This document shows positions 58,421 through 64,000 of a stretch of DNA of 64,000 nucleotides, in pieces. Position numbers and translations under genes: made by a program. Source of the DNA: Leuctra nigra (taxonomy: Eukaryota > Arthropoda > Insecta > Plecoptera > Leuctridae); NCBI GenBank assembly GCA_934045905.1, contig OW203769.1, positions 868,001-932,000 of the forward strand, written 5' to 3'. Each line of letters starts with the position of its first letter. The first letter of the stretch is position 1. A model generated the notes under the pieces. It searched no databases and was not told where the DNA came from. It saw only the letters and a program-made list of their open reading frames with translations.

Positions 58421-60310
58421 TGGACACCATATTTTTGTAACCGTAACTGACACCAATCACTACCGTTATAGATCAATAGTTTTTGATTTTTGATAAGTAG
58501 AGCCAAGATTTTATGGTTTAATTTTTCAATGATTTCGTTTTTAAAAACACAAATTTCGTTTTTTGGGGTTTTATGAATTGACGATTTTGCGATTTGTGGT
58601 GCCATTACAGCTCACAAAATTGAACTTTAAAAATAAATGAATTTCGTATTTATTTTGCTCACACTAAGTCTAATGAATATCTAATGAAAATAATCAAATT
58701 AAAATAATCAAATAAAGTTGCCTCATAAGAAACACACAAGTGAATTGGTGTGGTGTGAGCCATCGATAGAAGATGATAAAACAGTCCGCTGCCTATCTGG
58801 GGGTGTGGTGTGGGTGAGCCCTTCATGGGTGTGCAAAGGAGGGATAAAAGAGGGGTAGGTAGTTGGCCAAAGTGCAAGGTTGCCATGTTTCCACCAACAG
58901 CAAGAAGCATTGACCAGTCACTGACTGGTTATTTTATGGTGGTTTTGGCAGAGGGGGAGAGTGGGTAAAGTTTGCTGGTAAGTTGCAGCTTTGTTTTCCA
59001 CCTAGGTAATCCAAGGATGGATTCTCACCATTCTTAGACGCAACAAGTGCTGGATTGGATGTAAATTTTATAAGTCACATATTTCGTGGTAATTTGGTGA
59101 AAAATCACTGATTTCGCGGTAATTTCGCGAATGATTGTGTATTTGGTTTTTTTTCGCGATTGGAAAATGACAGTTTTGGGGTTAAAATGCCATTAAACAT
59201 GCACATTTCACACTAAAACCTGTGTAGGTATTTAAAATGTCGTGATAATTTCAATCACCTTATAATCTTGGCTCTAGTGATAAGCAGAAAATTAGCAGAA
59301 AAAGAAATGATAAACTTGACCTCGGAATAAACAAGAGACAGCTGCTGGGAATGGTTCTAGCGTTGAGATATATTACTCGACCTTGAGGTAGCTCATGTGC
59401 CGACACGTCTTACTTCGTTCATGTAGGGGCGCTGGCAACGTTCTATTGTGGTCTATTAAATAGCGATGTTGCCATATTGTACCGTATTGTTAAAATTATT
59501 GAAAAATCTTCAATATCCGATTCAAAACTAACTTCTTTGGGGCAGTAATACTGCTCTAAATAATAAGATAACGTATAAATACCATTTAAATGTTGTCTAT
59601 TTCAACTACCCAGTATATAATGAAAGTAAATTATGTGCTAAAAGAATTTATAAACATGTATTATTTACACTTAATAAATTAGTGAAAGCTCTCCAAAACT
59701 TCAGAAAACCAATTAATTAGTGAAAGCTCCAAAACTTCAGAAAACCGATCGATCCATTCCAGCCACCTTAAAAGCCAATTTGTGATGAATAAAAAAGTTA
59801 AAAATAAGCCACCATTATTCGGATGTCACCAAAATTGCCACCACACAAACCCAGTAAGATGGGCGCAAAAACATAAACCTTTAGCAATTTTACTGAAAAG
59901 ACATCTGAACTGTCATGTTGCAGCTTAATATTTAATTTAATAGCTATCCTTTATAACTAAAGACAACTTAATTCTTTAATCAATAACTAAAATAACTGAA
60001 AACAAGTTTTTGCTCATTTGTGTGAAGTGAGTGTACTGCGCACACTTAGAAATCAATGGAGGAAGTGGAAGCAACTTTGTCCAGAAATGATTGAAGAAGT
60101 CAATCTGTCAGTAATCACATTATGCATTGAATACTGGCGGAATACATGTTTAGCATATTGAAAGCCATAATGCAGAGAAGATAATGCAAAGTGAGTTAAT
60201 GAAGCTACTGAAACTGTGATTGACTGACCTGATCAAGTTTAAATCCAAGGGGGAGTCATTGTACTTCATTCAATATTTTAAAAATGTTTTGTTGATATTG
60301 TGTCAAAAGA
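58421..60310 (+). other. Host intron, no gene recognised
   Basis: AT-rich intron sequence. A near-duplicate phrase (AATTAGTGAAAGCTC, then CAAAACTTCAGAAAACC) lies at 59681-59745. Nothing else is supported. Confidence 0.5.
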
Positions 60311-61000
60311 GAATAATAATAATCCATCCCTGGTTCCAATTTAATGGGTCAGGGGGTGGGTATTCCCACCAACACTAGGGCCGCAGGACTCCTGGAAACC
60401 GGCTGGCCACGCCTGGCGTTTCCTCCTCTTCTTCCTCCTCTTATTCATCCACTTCTAACTGTTCCACAAATTCCTTCCACCGTGTTCTGTCCTCCCACTG
60501 TCTCTCAGCCTCCAACTCACTCCACCTTCCTCCTCTCTCCAGCACATCCTCCTTGATCAGTCCAATCCACCTGTCTCTTGGTCGCCCCACTCTCCGAGTT
60601 CCCACTGTAGCCGCTTCAAACACCCGCCTGGGCACTCTATCGCTTCCCATCCTCTTCATGTGGCCGAACCACCTAAGCCTCTCTCTTCCCAGCTTGAACA
60701 CCAATCTTTCAACCCCAAGCTCTTTTCTTATCTTCCTACTTCGGATCCTATCCATTCTTGTCACCCCCTTCACACTCCTCAAAAACTTCATCTCAGCTGT
60801 AGCTGATTCATTTCCTTTCCACCTGCTGACCACGTCACTGCCCCGTATGTTAGAATTGGCAGGAAATACATCTTGTACATAATGATCTTGCAGGAAACTT
60901 CTCATTCCACAGCAACTTCCTCACTACTTGATAAAATGCCTCTGCTTTCTTTCTTATTTCTTGTACTTCTCTGTCTACTTTAGCCTTGTTGGTGAGCAAA
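60311..61000 (-). mobile_element. LINE 3' end copy C (reverse transcriptase C-terminus)
   Basis: The longest of the three copies. On the minus strand, after an ATT-rich tail and the shared 3' UTR, the coding part reads back through RLRWFGHMKRM, then KFLRSVKGVTRMDRIR, then, after a frame change near 60805, MYFLPILTYGAVTW and further to VREVQEIRKKAEAFYQ-like codons near 60990. The frameshift and 5' truncation show it is dead. Confidence 0.85.
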
Positions 61001-61229
61001 AGAGAAAACAATTATAATTAATAGGTCGTTTTTCGAGCTAAAAATAAAATATTCACGAGTTACCTGATTCTGATTCCTGATTCTGTACATTTGAGATGTA
61101 TTGTATGAAAGCCCAGACTGTCAATATGAATACCCTTTCTTGTGTAATGCGTTGGGGTGCAACCAAAGATTACCTTTGGTGCAACCTTCATACTGCATGC
61201 AAAATTTGCAAATATTTCAGGATTATGGA

Positions 61230-61612
61230 ACAAAATGTCCTTAAAATGACAATAAATTTTTAAGATAACGACAAATTAGTCTGAAAATTGGCAAAAATAC
61301 CAAAAATGTTGGTCCTTTTGACCATGCAAAGTTTTAGTTGATTGGTCAAACGGTTACAGTTTAAATTTCAAAAATAACAGGAAAGATGGTTTTAAATTTT
61401 AACCATGGGACTGAGGATTTGGCTGAAACTTTGTAAGATTGGGGACAATGTTGGTTGTAATGACTTGTAAAAATTTTAAATTGATCAAACCAACTAGTCG
61501 AAAGATAATTTTTTTAACATTTGAACCAATCAGTGGTTGCAACGCCCAGAAATGGTCCGTACATGTGTGCAAAATTTCATCTCAATCCATGAAAAACTGT
61601 ACCTAGGCTATA
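61230..61612 (-). mobile_element. Helentron-like body fragment
   Basis: The inverse of 41330-41700: ACCATGCAAAGTTTTAGTTGAT, then AACAGGAAAGATGGTTTTAAATTTTAACC, then GTGTGCAAAATTTCATCTCAATC. Neither end is present. Confidence 0.7.
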
Positions 61613-61647
61613 TAGCCTTAGTAACAGAAAAGTTCTCTGAAAAGTTC

Positions 61648-64000
61648 TCTGGAAAAGTTCTCTGGACTGATGACAATTTTGAAATGATATGCGTCGCAAT
61701 CAGTACTAGTAAAAGCAAGACGATTAATGTCATAGGTACCTACAGAAGTGGCACCGGTGGCATTGAGTTTCTTCAAAGATTGAATGACCATCTGCAGCGA
61801 CAGGACATCAATCAGAGGACAATAGTGGCCGGTGACCTCAATTTTCCAGAAATTGAATGGAAACATGGAATTGCTACGAATGTAATTACTAAGCAGAGAG
61901 TAGTTTACTCCATCATGAATCAAGGTTATGAACAAGTTGTAAAGGAGGGCACAAGGATGATTGATGGGACCAGGAGCAACCTGTTGGATGTGGTGTTGAT
62001 TAATCCAATAGACAGTCTGCTTAGAAGTGATGTTGTTGAGGTAGATCTGAGCGATCACAAGGCAGTCATCGTTGAAGTCGAATGTGATATGAATGGCTTG
62101 GTTACTGAGGCGGAGACAAAAGCAGTAGTATGGTGTTACAAGAAAACCAATAGAAGAGGACTTCAAGATGAGTTAAGCTACAATTTCTCTGATTGGGCAT
62201 CTGTAGACAAGAACGTTGAAGAACTTTGGGATGGATTCTTGAATATCTGTAAAGCCGCGATGGTACACCACATTCCTCAACTTGTGTTAAAAAAAAATAG
62301 TGACCCACAGTACTATAACGAAAAAATCAAGAAACTCAAAAGAAAGGTTCGAAATCATTACAATAGAGGAAAGTTTAGGGGCGGCTACAAGGAGAAACTT
62401 AAACTTCTCACTAAAAGACTTAATCAGGAAAAGGCTAAGGCAAAGGATAAATTCATGAAAAACATGTTTCGAAAAGATGATGAAGCAGGCGGATGGTCCA
62501 TGCTGTATAAACATGTACGTCAGCAAAAGGGTGGAACGGGTGGAAGAGATTTACCAACTTTAGTAGGAACAGATGGCACAGAGTTTTCGACTAATGAAGA
62601 GAAGGCAAACGAATTGAACATTTTCTACTCCAATGTATTTAATAAAAATCATTGCCATTTGAATGAAGACGTAAATGCGGGAGTTTCAATGGGAGCATAT
62701 CCATTTTCCATTAGTGTTGCAGGAGTTCTCGACATTATTCGCAAACTCAAAAATGGAAAAGCCCCTGGCGAGGATGGACTAACAGCTCGCTTCTTCAAAT
62801 TGGGTGGTTACATTATCTCCAAATACCTTTTCCACCTGTATACTCAAGTAATAAAAGATGGTGCAATTCCAATTGACTGGAAGAAGGCAATTGTTATTCC
62901 AATCTTTAAAGGCGGTGAGAAGTGCCGACTGACCAATTACCGACCCATTAGTCTTACGTCCCTTGCGTGCAAAATCCTGGAGAAACTAATTAACCAATAC
63001 ATCTGGCAAATATTAGTTGAAAAGAATTGGATCATAGAAGCACAACACGGCTTCAGGGCAAATTTCTCGTGTGAGACGCAACTTACTGGCTTCGTACAAG
63101 AACTGTCTGATGCACTGGATAGTGGAGAACGAGTGGATGCAGTATATTTGGACATGATGAAAGCATTTGATAAGGTTCACCACAAGATACTCATTTCAAA
63201 AGTTAAATCAATAGTTCCAAACGATGCAGTCATTCAAGTACTGGAAGCATTTCTTTTAGGGAGAGAACAAAGGGTCAAAGTTGGAAACACCCTGTCAGAC
63301 AGTATACAAGTCACTTCCGGAGTACCTCAAGGTAGCGTTCTAGGCCCATTACTGTTTCTCATTTACATAAATGATCTAGTATCAAATGTACAGTCACCTG
63401 TTCGACTCTTCGCTGATGATTTAGTTGTCTATCGGAAGATTAGTAATGAAGAAGATGAGCAGGATCTTCAACATGACTTGGAAGTGATCAATGAATGGAT
63501 GATTAAGAATGAAATGAGCTTGAATGTGAAGAAGTGCGTAGTTGTGAGTTATACGCGAGCCAGAAAAAGTAATCCTGCCAAATATTCCATTGCTGAGCAG
63601 ACACTGCAAGTGATGAATGGCTACAAATACCTTGGAGTCTGGATTGATGAAACTTTGGAGTGGAAAGACCATATAAGTCTAGTTGCCAGTAAAGCCCTTA
63701 AAAACATAAATTTTGTCCATAGAAACTTGATGGGAGCAAGCATAGCTACGAAAAACATGGCATATAAGACACTCTTGAGACCTCTTCTGGAATATGGAGG
63801 TGCCATATGGGACCCTTACCGAGAAAATGCAGTTAGGTCACTAGAAAATATTCAAAAAATTGCGGCTAGAAGGGTGACTGGTAGAGTAAAGAAGTGGAAG
63901 AAGGAACGGAATGAGAGAGGTGTTTTGAATGTTGTTTGGGAAAGTCCCAATGAAATGATGAAGGAATTGGAATGGGAAACTTTAGAAAGCAGAAGGAAGA
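61648..64000 (+). CDS. Second LINE: endonuclease remnant and reverse transcriptase, runs off the window
   Basis: A single frame with no stop from about 61648 (first ATG 61684) to the window edge encodes more than 770 residues. It starts inside the APE-type endonuclease (INVIGTYRSG, then VAGDLNFPEIEW, then LDVVLI, then DLSDHKAV), so it is 5'-truncated or the start lies in the adjoining repeat. The reverse transcriptase is complete: NGKAPGEDGLT, NYRPISLTSL, YLDMMKAFDKVHH, SGVPQGSVLGPLLF, LFADDLVVY, and the C-terminal YGGAIWDPY. The family is CR1/Jockey-like, different from the LINE at 47.8-53.2 kb. Catalytic residues are intact. Confidence 0.93.

Overview
The window is eukaryotic nuclear DNA, most likely from an arthropod and possibly a hemipteran insect. 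The evidence is GT-AG introns with phase-consistent exons, a metazoan-type ZP-domain receptor gene, tRNA- and 5S-derived SINEs, several LINE types, Ty3/gypsy, hAT, MULE, Helentron-like and Polinton/Maverick elements, and runs built on CCTA/GGTA. The host assignment is an inference; nothing here fixes the species.

Host gene. One gene runs along the + strand from before 10666 to beyond 58331. Eight exon pieces (10666-10867, 11359-11554, 30856-30996, 46322-46563, 47302-47454, 53349-53547, 53940-about 54028, about 58188-58331) splice in phase. They encode the ectodomain of a betaglycan/endoglin-like protein (TGF-beta receptor type III family): an orphan-domain part, then a zona pellucida domain. 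Its introns hold most of the mobile DNA.

Region by region. 1-10.6 kb: tRNA-like SINEs, a long inverted-repeat element (arms about 1005-1840 and 3355-5215) with a hAT element inside one arm (8-bp target duplication), a 5S-derived SINE and a LINE 3' end. 11.56-30.16 kb: a small DNA transposon sits exactly in a splice donor of the host gene, and an 18,084-bp Polinton (11581-29664, 304-bp terminal repeats, 6-bp target duplication ACCGTT) sits inside it. The Polinton carries an 11-exon upstream gene in frame with protein-primed DNA polymerase, then packaging ATPase, small basic proteins, integrase with chromodomain, capsid proteins and an adenain-type protease. It has a few disabling lesions. 31.68-46.26 kb: a nest in which a Helentron-like element holds a 300-bp satellite, which is split by a foldback transposon (34165-44235), which holds a Ty3/gypsy element (36832-42924), which holds a second Helentron-like copy of the same family. 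47.8-53.2 kb: a nearly intact LINE whose first ORF carries a TARG1/OARD1-like macro domain, 15-residue repeats and half of a MYND finger. 54.0-58.2 kb: an apparently intact MULE whose transposase starts with C2H2 fingers and which interrupts the ZP-domain coding sequence. 60.3-64 kb: a LINE 3' end on the minus strand, a Helentron fragment, and a second LINE whose reading frame is open to the window edge.

How it works together. The Polinton genes form a virus-like kit: replication (PolB), integration (integrase), packaging (ATPase), capsid and maturation (major and minor capsid candidates, protease). The order of nested insertions gives a relative history. The host gene is either a pseudogene in this haplotype or must splice over very long introns and around the MULE.
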